Positions 49,874-58,733 are shown, numbered from the stretch's first letter. The stretch: 64,000 nt of DNA from Pseudoglutamicibacter cumminsii (GCF_016907775.1 NZ_JAFBCO010000001.1:992001-1056000); one strand, 5' to 3'. A program made the numbers and translations. Notes: a model not told the origin generated them from the sequence alone.

Positions 49874-49901
49874 GGGCGGCCGGCTTCATTGCCGGCCGCC
49901 C
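49874..49901 (+). terminator. Intra-operon hairpin between pstS and pstC
   Basis: A perfect 11-bp stem GGGCGGCCGGC / GCCGGCCGCCC with a TTCATT loop. Probably gives partial termination or 3'-end protection, so that PstS is made in excess over the permease. Confidence 0.7.
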
Positions 49902-49958
49902 GCCACCGCGTATAAGCCCTTAATTTTTCCCTGGAATCACTCGCACAGGAGCAATCTC

Positions 49959-50906
49959 GTGACTTCCCCAACGCTGGCCCCGAAGAGTGGCCCGCTTGCT
50001 GAAAAGGCCAAAGGCCGGGTTGGTGACAAAGTGTTCTCCGGCGTCGCTCTCGCTGCCGGCATCATCATCCTTGTCATCCTGGTCTTCGTATCGGTATTCC
50101 TGGTCACCCAGTCCATTCCTGCGCTGACCGCGAACCCCGAAGAGATCACGGGCGGTGAAGGATTCTTCAAATACGTCCTGCCGCTAGCGATCGGTACTCT
50201 CATCGCTGCCGGCATTGCATTGCTCCTTGCAACCCCCGTCGCAATCGGTGTTGCACTGTTCATCTCCCACTTGGCGCCTCGAAGCATCTCGAAATCAGTC
50301 GGTTACGTGATCGACCTTCTGGCAGCGATCCCATCGGTCGTTTACGGCGCATGGGGCATGGCAGTCCTCGGCCCAGCCATGGTCGGCATCTTCAACTGGT
50401 TGCACGATAACCTCGGCTTCATCCCGATCTTCGGCGACCCATCCCAGACCGGCCGTACCCTGATGACCGCTGCGGTCGTCCTCGCAGTGATGATCCTGCC
50501 GATCATTACTGCGCTTTCGCGCGAAATCTTTGTTCAGACCCCTAAACTTCACGAGGAAGCGGCACTGGCCCTCGGAGCAACCCGCTGGGAAATGATCCGC
50601 ATGGCGGTCTTCCCATTCGCCCGGGCAGGCATCGTGTCTGCAGTCATGCTTGGGCTTGGTCGTGCACTCGGTGAAACCATGGCGGTCGCAATGGTTCTCT
50701 CCGCAGGTGGCCTGACCATCAACCTGATCGGCTCCGGTAACTCGACCATCCCGGCCGACATCGCACTGCACTTCCCAGAGTCCTCCGGCCTGCGCGCTAA
50801 CGAGCTCATCGCTGCCGGCCTCGTCCTCTTCATCATCACCCTCATCGTGAACTTGATTGCGCGGTGGATTGTGTCCCGTCACAAGGAATTCGACGGAGCG
50901 AACTAA
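49959..50906 (+). CDS. pstC: Phosphate ABC transporter permease PstC
   Basis: 315 aa with six hydrophobic helices. GTG at 49959, with AGGAG 7 nt upstream. The EAA loop is LHEEAALALGATRWEMIRM. Helix 1 begins near residue 27 (VFSGVALAAGIIILVILVF). It pairs with PstA in the membrane channel. The pstA ATG follows one base after the stop. Confidence 0.95.
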   Translation: MTSPTLAPKSGPLAEKAKGRVGDKVFSGVALAAGIIILVILVFVSVFLVTQSIPALTANPEEITGGEGFFKYVLPLAIGTLIAAGIALLLATPVAIGVALFISHLAPRSISKSVGYVIDLLAAIPSVVYGAWGMAVLGPAMVGIFNWLHDNLGFIPIFGDPSQTGRTLMTAAVVLAVMILPIITALSREIFVQTPKLHEEAALALGATRWEMIRMAVFPFARAGIVSAVMLGLGRALGETMAVAMVLSAGGLTINLIGSGNSTIPADIALHFPESSGLRANELIAAGLVLFIITLIVNLIARWIVSRHKEFDGAN

Positions 50907-50907
50907 C

Positions 50908-52119
50908 ATGACCCACCCGAATCACGAACGCAGCTCCCCGAAGTCTGAGGTAAAACCAGTGAACGCGACGCAACAGCGCAGCAAGAACGCTCCAGAGGGG
51001 GAACGCCGCCACGGCCGCAGCCGTCTCACCTCTGGGCAGATGCCACGATGGGGCGAGCCGCTCATCGGTCTGATCTCGTTGATCCTCGGCGCAGCCATTG
51101 TTGCCCTTATCGGATTCAACATCGCCGGATGGCTCTGCTTCTCCGCCATCATCTTCCTGATCGTCGACTTCGTCGCGATCCTGCTGGTCGAAAACCGTCG
51201 CCAAGCGACCAACAATCTAGCGCGCAACCTGATCGTTGGCGCTTTCCTGATCGCGTTGGTTCCGCTCGTCTCGGTGATCTGGACCGTAGTATCTAACGGC
51301 TCCAAGGCAATCTTTGCTCCAGGGTTCTTCGCATCTGACATGCAGGGCCAGATCGCGCTAGCCGACATCGAACACGTCCGTGAAGGCGGACCGCTCATCG
51401 GCGGTATTAAGCACGCACTTATCGGTACGTTGCTCATCACCCTCGCGGCCACCGTGATCTCGGTTCCGATCGGCCTGCTGACCTCGATCTACCTCGTCGA
51501 GTACGCACGCGACAACTGGCTCTCTAAGGTCATCCGTTTCTTTGTTGACGTGATGACCGGTATCCCATCGATCGTCGCAGGTCTGTTCGCGGCAGGTATC
51601 TCGGCCTACGTCATGCTTGACGTTCTCAAGTTGCGGCCAGGCTCCCAGTTGATCGGTTTCTCCGCAGCAATTGGTCTCTCTGTTCTCATGATCCCGGTTG
51701 TGGTCCGTTCTACTGAAGAAATGCTCCGTGTCGTCCCTAATGAGCTTCGCGAAGCATCCGCGGCCCTCGGCGTTCGCAAGTGGCGCACCGTCATGAAGGT
51801 CGTCCTCCCAACCGCGCTCTCCGGTATCGCCTCGGGTGTCACGATCGCTATCGCACGCGTGATCGGTGAAACCGCACCGATCCTCGTGACCGCCGGTACC
51901 GCATCGGTTGTAAACTTCAACCTGTTCAAGGACTGGATGATGGCTCTGCCGGTGTTCATCTATCGCCAGCTCAACTACCCAGCGGCGCCAGCGGCGCAAG
52001 ACGCATCGACCCTCCGCGCATGGGGTGCAGCGCTGGTCCTGATCATCATCGTGATGTTGCTGAACCTGATCGCGCGCATCATCGCTAAGATGTTCGCACC
52101 GAAGCAGGCAGGCCGCTAA
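50908..52119 (+). CDS. pstA: Phosphate ABC transporter permease PstA
   Basis: 403 aa from ATG at 50908, with GGAG 9 nt upstream; the 17-codon longer reading overlaps pstC. An N-terminal hydrophilic tail of about 45 residues and two extra helices (about 50-95) precede the six-helix permease core, a longer architecture common in actinobacterial PstA. The EAA loop is LREASAALGVRKWRTVMKV. Confidence 0.95.
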   Translation: MTHPNHERSSPKSEVKPVNATQQRSKNAPEGERRHGRSRLTSGQMPRWGEPLIGLISLILGAAIVALIGFNIAGWLCFSAIIFLIVDFVAILLVENRRQATNNLARNLIVGAFLIALVPLVSVIWTVVSNGSKAIFAPGFFASDMQGQIALADIEHVREGGPLIGGIKHALIGTLLITLAATVISVPIGLLTSIYLVEYARDNWLSKVIRFFVDVMTGIPSIVAGLFAAGISAYVMLDVLKLRPGSQLIGFSAAIGLSVLMIPVVVRSTEEMLRVVPNELREASAALGVRKWRTVMKVVLPTALSGIASGVTIAIARVIGETAPILVTAGTASVVNFNLFKDWMMALPVFIYRQLNYPAAPAAQDASTLRAWGAALVLIIIVMLLNLIARIIAKMFAPKQAGR

Positions 52120-52204
52120 AGTTCGAGGGCGACTCAAAGCCCGGCCCTACGGAAGACCTCTCATAGACCACTGACCACCAGGTCAAAGTGAAGGAAATAA
52201 AACC

Positions 52205-52984
52205 ATGGCAAAGCGCATCGACGTCACAGACCTCAACGTTTACTACGGCAGCACGCATGCAGTAAAAGACGTCAACATGACGATTGACCCTCGTTCTGTC
52301 ACCGCATTCATCGGCCCATCCGGTTGCGGTAAGACCACGTTCCTGCGGACCCTGAACCGCATGCACGAAGTGATCCCGGGTGCTCACGTCAAGGGCAAGG
52401 TGTTGCTCGACGGCGACGACATCTACGCTCCGGGCGTTGACCCGGTCCGCGTCCGCACCGAGGTCGGAATGGTGTTCCAGCGCCCTAACCCATTCCCAAC
52501 CATGTCCATCCAGGACAACGTGTTGGCTGGTTTCAAGCTCAACGGCAAGCGCCTCTCAAGCTCGAAGCGTGACGAGATCGTCGAGAAGTCCCTGCGCGGC
52601 GCTAACCTGTGGAACGAAGTGAAGGACCGCTTGGACAAGCCAGGTTCCGGCCTCTCGGGTGGTCAGCAGCAGCGTCTCTGCATCGCGCGCACCATCGCAG
52701 TTGAGCCGTCCGTGATCCTCATGGACGAGCCGTGCTCCGCGCTCGACCCGATCTCCACGCTCGCAGTTGAGGACCTCATCAACGAGCTCAAGGACACCTT
52801 CACCGTTGTCATCGTGACGCACAACATGCAGCAGGCGGCCCGCGTCTCCGACAAGACCGCGTTCTTCAACATTGCAGGCACCGGTCAGCCAGGCGAGCTC
52901 ATTGAGTACAACGAGACGTCCACGATCTTCAACAACCCAGAGCAGAAGGACACCGAGGACTACGTTTCCGGCCGCTTCGGCTAA
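52205..52984 (+). CDS. pstB: Phosphate ABC transporter ATPase PstB
   Basis: 259 aa, standard length. Walker [18 protein letters not shown], the Q-loop in [14 protein letters not shown], the ABC signature [16 protein letters not shown], Walker [14 protein letters not shown] and the switch His in [20 protein letters not shown] lies before the ATG. Last gene of the operon: no phoU follows, unlike many pst operons. It ends at a 12-bp hairpin. Confidence 0.97.
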   Translation: MAKRIDVTDLNVYYGSTHAVKDVNMTIDPRSVTAFIGPSGCGKTTFLRTLNRMHEVIPGAHVKGKVLLDGDDIYAPGVDPVRVRTEVGMVFQRPNPFPTMSIQDNVLAGFKLNGKRLSSSKRDEIVEKSLRGANLWNEVKDRLDKPGSGLSGGQQQRLCIARTIAVEPSVILMDEPCSALDPISTLAVEDLINELKDTFTVVIVTHNMQQAARVSDKTAFFNIAGTGQPGELIEYNETSTIFNNPEQKDTEDYVSGRFG

Positions 52985-53005
52985 GCCGCGCTCTAGGTCT
53001 ATGTC

Positions 53006-53045
53006 ACGATGGTGACGTTCGGTTGATACCGGGCGTCACCATCGT
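53006..53045 (+). terminator. pst operon terminator
   Basis: ACGATGGTGACG (53006-53017) and CGTCACCATCGT (53034-53045), a perfect 12-bp stem with a 16-nt loop, then TGTTT. Confidence 0.75.
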
Positions 53046-53075
53046 TGTTTATGGGCTGGAACCGTTGGGGCGGGA

Positions 53076-53143
53076 CCGTCGGTGCGCCGGAATCGTTGGC
53101 TTGGGACACCGGCGGTTTGGAGCCGTCGATGCGCCGGAATCGC
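53076..53143. repeat. Duplicated 21-mer next to the pit stop codon
   Basis: CCGTCGGTGCGCCGGAATCGT (read in two parts: CCGTCGGTGCG, CCGGAATCGT) at 53076 recurs at 53123 with two changes. The 47-bp unit also shares GGA-CCG-TTGG-like words. The second copy touches the TAG of pit. Confidence 0.5.
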
Positions 53144-54156
53144 TATCCGATGAGTGGCGAAGCAGCCAAGAACAGGATCGCGCTCACGAGGAACGTGGCG
53201 ACCGGAGTCATCAACCAGTAGGACGCGACGTCGAGCACGCGCCGCTGATTCACGGTCACGTGACGCTGTGTGAGGCCCGCGCCCAGCAGGGACGTTGTCA
53301 CCGACTGGGTTGAGGAGATCGGCAGGTGGAACGCGATCGAACCGAAGAACACGAGCAGCGACGAAGAAACTTTCGCCATGCCGGCGCGGAGAGGGTCGAG
53401 CTGCACGAGCCGCGTTGAAAGCGTGTAGGTAATACGCCAGCCGCCCACAACCATGCCTGCGCCGAGGATCAGCGCCGTAATCGCTTCGAAGCCAAGCATG
53501 TCGCCGTAATCGAAACCCATGCCGGCGGTGCTCGTCACAACAAGCAGGAAAACAGCTAGACGCTGGCCGTCCTGGAGTCCGTGGGCGAAAGCCACAGCCG
53601 CGGTAGCGGTGGCCTGGGAAAGGCGGCCGATGCGGTCGGCAGAGTTCGGGGTTTGGTACCGCATGAGCCACGCGATGGGGGTCATGATCAGGATCGACAT
53701 CATGGGCGCAATGATCACGGTAACGACCAGCGGGAGAAACACGGCGATGAGTAGCGCGAGCCACACGCCTGTGTTTTCCATGTACCCAAGTGTCATGGCG
53801 GCAACCACTGCGCCAATGAGCCCGCCGTACATTCCGTGTGTTTGCGACGACGGCTGCCCACGCCACCATGTGAATAGTGACCACATCGCGGCGGAAGCTA
53901 GGGTCGCGATCGCCATCACGAGGCCGGCCTTCCCGCTAGCTAGGGTCAGCTCGAACTGGTCTTGGAACGCGATGCCGAGGCCGGTAGATAGGAAGGTTCC
54001 GGCGGCGGCGAAGCCAGCGACCATGATCGTCGCGAGCCCGGGAGTCAGCGCGCGGGTACGTACTGACGTCGCAACGGCGTTGGATGCGTCGTGGAACCCG
54101 TTGAGGAAGGTGACTAGCGCCCACAACAGGACCGCGAACACCAGGAGGAAACCCAT
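53143..54156 (-). CDS. pit: Inorganic phosphate transporter, PiT family
   Basis: 337 aa, about nine or ten hydrophobic helices. The N-terminal PiT signature is FLNGFHDASNAVATSV (usual form GxNDxxN; here His replaces the first Asn), and the repeat near the C-terminus is LPISSTQSVTTSLLGAG. It is a low-affinity, proton-coupled metal-phosphate symporter that complements the high-affinity Pst system opposite. It starts 2 bp after the DUF47 gene and must be cotranscribed with it. Confidence 0.92.
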   Translation of the reverse strand: MGFLLVFAVLLWALVTFLNGFHDASNAVATSVRTRALTPGLATIMVAGFAAAGTFLSTGLGIAFQDQFELTLASGKAGLVMAIATLASAAMWSLFTWWRGQPSSQTHGMYGGLIGAVVAAMTLGYMENTGVWLALLIAVFLPLVVTVIIAPMMSILIMTPIAWLMRYQTPNSADRIGRLSQATATAAVAFAHGLQDGQRLAVFLLVVTSTAGMGFDYGDMLGFEAITALILGAGMVVGGWRITYTLSTRLVQLDPLRAGMAKVSSSLLVFFGSIAFHLPISSTQSVTTSLLGAGLTQRHVTVNQRRVLDVASYWLMTPVATFLVSAILFLAASPLIG

Positions 54157-54158
54157 CT

Positions 54159-54773
54159 CTAGGACTCCTTGACCAGGATGGTTCCCAGGTGGTTCACGGC
54201 CTGGAGCAGCTCATATTGAGCTTCGCGGAGGTCGTCGAGGAGCATTGTTTGGGATAGCGCTGTCTGTACGCGGGTGGTTTCGCTGACTTCACGTTTCCAG
54301 TTGCGGATTGCGTGACGACCGCGTGTGGTTAGGCGCATGAGATCAAGCCAGTCGTCTTCGACATTGTCGAGCTGGGCGAGGTGCGCGAACACTTTTCGGA
54401 ACACTTTAGTTTGTTGCCCCATGAGTTCCAGGAGCTCCGCGAGCGAGGTTGAGCGCATCGGAATGGCTTCGGGGATGAGGCCGGCGGCGTTGTCGACGGC
54501 ACCGATGGCGCTGCGGAGGTGGCGTGAGAACGTGAAGAGGTCTTCGCGGGGCAGTGGGTTGACGAACGAGGTCCGCAGGTGGGTGAGAAGTGTGTACGTT
54601 TTGTCGTCGACTTCGTTCAGGTTTTCTTTGATGGCTTCGCGTAGGGCGGTGCGTTCGGTTGCGGGCGCTGAGATGAGCTCAGCAGCTGAGGAGATGGCTT
54701 GGTGCAATAGCTCAGACATGCCGCTCAGCAACTTGAGGCTTTTAGCCTCAGAGGGGAATAGCCGCAGACGCAC
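54159..54773 (-). CDS. DUF47 (PhoU-like) Pit accessory protein
   Basis: 204 aa, all-helical, from GTG at 54773 with GAGG upstream. The start MRLRLFPSEAKSLKLLSG and the spaced helices match DUF47 proteins, distant PhoU relatives that partner with PiT transporters. It probably gates or regulates Pit. The gene pair has its own promoter (54825-54853, complement). Confidence 0.9.
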   Translation of the reverse strand: MRLRLFPSEAKSLKLLSGMSELLHQAISSAAELISAPATERTALREAIKENLNEVDDKTYTLLTHLRTSFVNPLPREDLFTFSRHLRSAIGAVDNAAGLIPEAIPMRSTSLAELLELMGQQTKVFRKVFAHLAQLDNVEDDWLDLMRLTTRGRHAIRNWKREVSETTRVQTALSQTMLLDDLREAQYELLQAVNHLGTILVKES

Positions 54774-54824
54774 GGGTACCTCATTCTCACTTGGGACATT
54801 GTCACGCGGGACGTTACAGCTCGA

Positions 54825-54853
54825 AGTCTAGTGAGTGAAGGTTAACAGACCAA
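54825..54853 (-). promoter_or_regulatory. Predicted promoter of the DUF47-pit operon
   Basis: On the complement: TTGGTC (54848-54853), 17 nt, TAGACT (54825-54830). About 45 nt of leader before the GTG. Confidence 0.55.
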
Positions 54854-54960
54854 TGTGGCTGATTGATGAATTCGTTGTGCCTCAGATGTGCGCGCTGCCG
54901 CGATAGTCTAGCGCCGGTGCAGCGGGCGGGTGGGGAGCGTGGGCCACGTGATGGTTGAGT

Positions 54961-55044
54961 GACACCGGGCCGGGGGCGCCTCTCGGCGGAAGGCCGCTCG
55001 AAGCGGCAAATATTTGGGGCCCGGGGCCTCCGCGGCCCGGTGTC
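54961..55044. other. 84-nt GC-rich structured element
   Basis: GACACCGGGCCG (54961-54972) pairs perfectly with CGGCCCGGTGTC (55033-55044). Inside are a smaller hairpin, GCCGCT-CGA-AGCGGC, and GC-rich words around an ATATTT patch. It lies in the 356-bp gap between the DUF47 promoter and the 3' end of the hypothetical gene at 55130. It may be that gene's terminator, but it is much more elaborate than the others here. Confidence 0.5.
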
Positions 55045-55129
55045 TCTTCCAGTGTCCCAGATGGGGGCGGGGGCTCGTCAAGTGCCACGGTTGTTATTCG
55101 CGCCGTGGGCTGGGTTCGTCAAGCGCGGA

Positions 55130-55765
55130 CTATTCGAGGTGGTTGCGCCGCCACATGTCGGCGGATGTGAGGAGGTCCGATGCGGTGGCTGTGAGGCGTC
55201 GTGAACTTTCGGTGAGTGAGCGGGCGTGGTGTGCGGCGTGAGCCTCGGCGCTGTCGGCGTGGGCTGCTTGTCCCGCGGCGATGACGCGGCAGAATGCTGC
55301 GGCCCGTTCGAGCGCGACGGCGAAGTCGCCTGTGTATGCACCGGTGAGGATCGCTGTGGTCACTTCAACCATTTCGGCAGGTCCCGGCGGGTCGGCAACC
55401 CCGGCGACGACGACTGTGACGTCATCCACTGACTTTCCGGCGCGGAATAGCGCAGACCAGCGGTCCGCGTCGTTCATGACGGCTCGGCGGAGGACGTAGA
55501 GGCGCCACAATGTTCCCGGCAGGGACACTGCGGGCGATGTGGACCACAGTTCTGCGAGCTCAAGGAGGCCGTCGGAGTCGGCGAGTTTGATGAGTCGGTC
55601 AAGGACGTCCGGCGCGACACCAGAGCGCCCGCGGTGCACGATGGCTTGGGCTGTCAGGTGTGCAGCCTCAGAATGGTGCGCGGGATCCGAGCCGGGAGCT
55701 TCACGGTCCAATAGTTCGGGAGGCATCACGGCCGGCTTGTGGTGGGTACGCGCCGAAGAACTCAT
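55130..55765 (-). CDS. Conserved actinobacterial hypothetical protein
   Basis: 211 aa from ATG at 55765 (MSSSARTHHKPAVMPPELLD). TACACT (complement of 55773-55778) stands 7 nt before it, so a leaderless message is likely, and the 23-codon longer reading would contain the promoter. Predicted all-helical and soluble, with segments LLDREAPGSDPAHHSEAAHL and SLPGTLWRLYVLRR. I recall similar uncharacterised proteins in other actinobacteria but no function. It is Ala- and His-rich near the C-terminus. Confidence 0.7.
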   Translation of the reverse strand: MSSSARTHHKPAVMPPELLDREAPGSDPAHHSEAAHLTAQAIVHRGRSGVAPDVLDRLIKLADSDGLLELAELWSTSPAVSLPGTLWRLYVLRRAVMNDADRWSALFRAGKSVDDVTVVVAGVADPPGPAEMVEVTTAILTGAYTGDFAVALERAAAFCRVIAAGQAAHADSAEAHAAHHARSLTESSRRLTATASDLLTSADMWRRNHLE

Positions 55766-55886
55766 CTTTACCAGTGTAGGAACCCGCGCTTTCGATGGCG
55801 TTCGGATGTTACTGGGCCGCCGGCCGGGGTACACGGCAGTGGTGGGTTAGGGAAACTATGGGGGTGTCGTTTACCATGGGTAGCTG

Positions 55887-55959
55887 GGGCCTATAGCTCA
55901 GCTGGCAGAGCACCGGACTTTTAATCCGTTGGTCCCGGGTTCGATCCCCGGTGGGCCCA
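55887..55959 (+). tRNA. tRNA-Lys (anticodon UUU)
   Basis: 73 nt without encoded CCA. Acceptor GGGCCTA pairs with TGGGCCC (55952-55958), discriminator A. D-arm AGCTCAGCTGGCAGAGC; anticodon loop CTTTTAA gives UUU; T-arm CCGGGTTCGATCCCCGG. All four arms form. Confidence 0.96.
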
Positions 55960-55966
55960 CACATAG

Positions 55967-56023
55967 ATCAGCCTCGGAGCTGACGCGACGGTTTCCCGTC
56001 GAAGCGTCAGTTCCGAGGCTGAT
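55967..56023 (+). terminator. Terminator of tRNA-Lys
   Basis: A 20-bp stem with one mismatched step: ATCAGCCTCGG-A/G-CTGACGC at 55967-55986 with its complement at 56004-56023. An inner GACG/CGTC adds to it, and TGTGTTTA follows. Confidence 0.85.
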
Positions 56024-56079
56024 GTGTTTAAGGGAGCCGCAGGTCGCTACTACGGGGCCTCGCCCCCAGCAAGGCCGCC

Positions 56080-57456
56080 TCAGACCCCCAGCATTGTGGC
56101 GAGGTAATCGTTGAGGAGGATTCCGTTGGGGTCGACCTGCTTGCGGACCTCAAGCCAGTCCCCGAATTTCGGGTAGCGCTCGTGGAGGTCTTCGGGGCCG
56201 AGAGTGTGGAGTTTGCCCCAGTGTGGCCGTCCGCCGGCGGCTTTGAAGATGTCCTCGAGCACCGCGAAGTATTTCTTGTGTTCTTCGCGGTAGAACCGGT
56301 GCACCGCGATGTAGACGGAGTCGCGGCCGTGTGCGGTCGAGAGCCACACGTCGTCGCCTTTGGCGGCGCGGACTTCGAGCGGGAACGTGATCCCTTCGGG
56401 GAACGCGTTGACGGTGCGAACTACTTCGCTGAAAACCTCTTGGTAGTCGTTGATGTCGATCGCGTATTCCATTTCGCGGAACCGTGTGCGCCGTGGTGAC
56501 ACAAAGACTTTGTGGGACGTGTCAGCGAAACTGCGGTTTCCCATCGTGCGTGCCGCGAGCTTATTCAGTGCCGGCACGGTTTTGGGGATGAGTTTGCCGA
56601 GTTCGCATAGGGCCCGGTGGCCGCCGTTGTTGAGGAGTTCGTCTTCGAACCAGTGTTTGAACCCGGAGAGCGGTTTGTCGCCTTCGAAGCCAGGGGAGCG
56701 GCGGTTGATTTTGCGGGCGACGACGTCGGTGTGCTGGAACCAGTAGAACTCGACGTGGTCTTGTTCGCGGGAGAGGTCGATGAAGTTTTCGAGGGTGTCC
56801 GCGAGCGGTACGGGCCGTTCTTCTGCGTGGAGGATGAACGATGGCACGACGGCGATGGTCGCGTGGACGATGACGCCGAGTGCGCCGAGGCCTACGCGTG
56901 CGGCTTCGAAGAGTTCGGGGTGTTGCGTTGGGGAGGCGGTGACGATGTCGCCGGTGGGTAGCGCGATGCGTAGCGCACGGATCATGCCTGCGTAGCCGGT
57001 GTAGGCGAGGCCGGTTCCGTGGGTTGAGGTTGAGAGTGCGCCGCCGATGGTTTGCCGGTCGATGTCGCCCATGTTGGCGAGCGCTAGTCCGTATGGTTCA
57101 AGCAGCCCGGGGAGTTCCCAGAGGTGGGTTCCGGCGCCGAGGGTTACGGTTCCGCCCACGGGGTCGACTGCGTAGAGGCCGCGGAAGTGCCGCATGTCGA
57201 GCAGGATGTCGTCAGTGTGCGCGAGCGGTGTGAAGGAGTGGCTTCCGCCGACGGGGCGGACGGTGCGGTTCTCTTCTGTTGCGCGGGCAAGGAGCGCGGC
57301 GAGTTCGGTTTCGTCGCGTGGTGTTGCGATGTCGGCTGGTTCGCTGCGGTAGAGGCGGCACCAGTTGGTCCATTTGGTGGCGGACTTGCTGGTTTTGGCG
57401 GCGTGGCCCTGGGCGTCGGCTTGGGTGCTTGGCTGCGGTGCTGTTGTGGTTTTCAC
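56080..57456 (-). CDS. FAD-linked aldonolactone-oxidase-like oxidoreductase
   Basis: 458 aa from GTG at 57456, whose GTGA overlaps the upstream stop by 4 bp; the longer open frame to 58401 is the antisense-free shadow of the upstream gene and is discarded. It belongs to the vanillyl-alcohol-oxidase FAD fold (FAD_binding_4) plus an ALO domain. The FAD segment is VRPVGGSHSFTPLAHTDD. The C-terminal RPHWGKLHTL and KQVDPNGILLNDYL are typical of D-arabinono-/L-gulono-1,4-lactone oxidases, which oxidise aldonolactones or alditols with O2. No HWxK covalent-His site was assigned. No signal peptide. Coupled to the aldolase-like gene. Confidence 0.85.
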   Translation of the reverse strand: MKTTTAPQPSTQADAQGHAAKTSKSATKWTNWCRLYRSEPADIATPRDETELAALLARATEENRTVRPVGGSHSFTPLAHTDDILLDMRHFRGLYAVDPVGGTVTLGAGTHLWELPGLLEPYGLALANMGDIDRQTIGGALSTSTHGTGLAYTGYAGMIRALRIALPTGDIVTASPTQHPELFEAARVGLGALGVIVHATIAVVPSFILHAEERPVPLADTLENFIDLSREQDHVEFYWFQHTDVVARKINRRSPGFEGDKPLSGFKHWFEDELLNNGGHRALCELGKLIPKTVPALNKLAARTMGNRSFADTSHKVFVSPRRTRFREMEYAIDINDYQEVFSEVVRTVNAFPEGITFPLEVRAAKGDDVWLSTAHGRDSVYIAVHRFYREEHKKYFAVLEDIFKAAGGRPHWGKLHTLGPEDLHERYPKFGDWLEVRKQVDPNGILLNDYLATMLGV

Positions 57457-58733
57457 AGGAATGCTTTCCCTTCGCCGCGATAGGTGGGCCATTCGTCGAT
57501 GACCTGGGAACCTGAAATGACTACGACGCTGTTGATGCGTTCTGATACTTCGCCGGCTTTTGCGTGGCGGAACCATACGATGTCGCCGATGTTGAGGTTG
57601 CGTGCGCCTGGCCCGGTGAGTGGGGTCTGTACTTCGCCGGGGCCTTCGGTGCCGCGGTATTTCACGTTGGGTGGCCACGCGATGGTGGGGAGACGGCTTG
57701 GTCCTGGAGGTCCGGAGGCAACCCAGCCGCCTCCGAGCACTGTTGCCGTGTTGTTGTTGGGTCGGCGCACAACGTCCATTCCGAACGTGAGCGCTGGCGC
57801 TGGTCTGAAGGCGGTGTAGTTGTCGAAGAGTCCGGGGCCGATGAGCCCGGATCCCGCCGCGACTTCGGTGATTGCGGCTTCTGCTCCGGTGGTTTCGATG
57901 GATCCGGTCCCGCCGCCGTTGACGAAGCGTAGCGGGGTGAGCGCGGAGATCGCTTCCACGGTTTCTGCGCGGCGGTGTGCGATGTCTTTCGCGGAGGCCG
58001 CTTGGATTCGCCGCAGGATGGTTTGCCGCGGAGTTTTGCCGGCGTTTGCTTCGCCTGCGATTTGTCCTTCGTAGGCCATGAGCCCGTCCAGGGTGAACCC
58101 TTTCCGGCCCACGATGTGGGTCGCCAGCTTGGTCACGGCCGTAGCGGTTGATAGCGGTGACCGTGCCGCGCCGATCATGACACCGCGTGCGGGGCGGTAG
58201 GACGCATCGAGCTCTACTGCGACTTTGAGGTCGGGGTGGCCGGGGGCTACATGGTCGATGAGGTCGAGTTGTTGTGGGTCGTCGACCATGAGAGTCACGT
58301 GTTCCAGTGCGGCTTCGCTGGTGGTCCAGGTTTTGATCGCGTCGATGTTGACGTTGGGGTAGGCGACCACGATGTCGCGATAGCCGTTTTCCGCGAGCCA
58401 CACGGCTTCGGGGAGGGTGAAGCTCAGGATTCCTTCGAAGCCGGGGGTCTCCAACGCGGCGTCGAGGGCTTTGCGGATGCGGAGGGACTTGCTCGCGACG
58501 CGGATGGTCGGCGTGGATAGCGTTGCGTCGGTGCCGGCATGATGCGCGGCGGTGCTGCGGTGCGATGCTGCCTCAGCGAGCCGGGCGATGAGGTCGTTCG
58601 CGTTGGCCTGGAAGTGGTCAGCGAACAGGACACCCACGGGGCGTGACGTGTAGCCGGCATCAGCTAAGACGTCCTTGAGTGCCGGCCAGTCGATCTTCGC
58701 ATCAGATATGTGACTGTTGTTGGTGCGATGCAT
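57453..58733 (-). CDS. Alanine-racemase-like amino acid deaminase/aldolase (DSD1 family)
   Basis: 426 aa from ATG at 58733, with AAGGAC 6 nt upstream; the 26-codon longer reading has no ribosome site. An N-terminal alanine-racemase-type TIM barrel binds PLP. The expected lysine lies in the first strand region (SKSLRIRKAL). A C-terminal D-serine dehydratase-like beta domain has a metal-site HxC-like region altered in this subfamily. Relatives include D-threonine aldolase and D-serine dehydratase. The pair with the lactone-oxidase-like gene is widespread in actinobacteria, but its pathway is unknown. First gene of the two-gene operon. Confidence 0.8.
   Translation of the reverse strand: MHRTNNSHISDAKIDWPALKDVLADAGYTSRPVGVLFADHFQANANDLIARLAEAASHRSTAAHHAGTDATLSTPTIRVASKSLRIRKALDAALETPGFEGILSFTLPEAVWLAENGYRDIVVAYPNVNIDAIKTWTTSEAALEHVTLMVDDPQQLDLIDHVAPGHPDLKVAVELDASYRPARGVMIGAARSPLSTATAVTKLATHIVGRKGFTLDGLMAYEGQIAGEANAGKTPRQTILRRIQAASAKDIAHRRAETVEAISALTPLRFVNGGGTGSIETTGAEAAITEVAAGSGLIGPGLFDNYTAFRPAPALTFGMDVVRRPNNNTATVLGGGWVASGPPGPSRLPTIAWPPNVKYRGTEGPGEVQTPLTGPGARNLNIGDIVWFRHAKAGEVSERINSVVVISGSQVIDEWPTYRGEGKAFL

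Noticed and set aside
48667-49971. A 434-codon complement frame opposite pstS
   Set aside because: Shadow of strongly biased pstS codons; Val/Cys/Leu-rich with no family features.
57457-58401. In-frame upstream extension of the lactone-oxidase-like gene to a 773-residue protein
   Set aside because: The added part is Arg/His/Pro-rich noise read in another frame of the aldolase-like gene on the same strand. The GTG at 57456 with the 4-bp overlap is the natural start.
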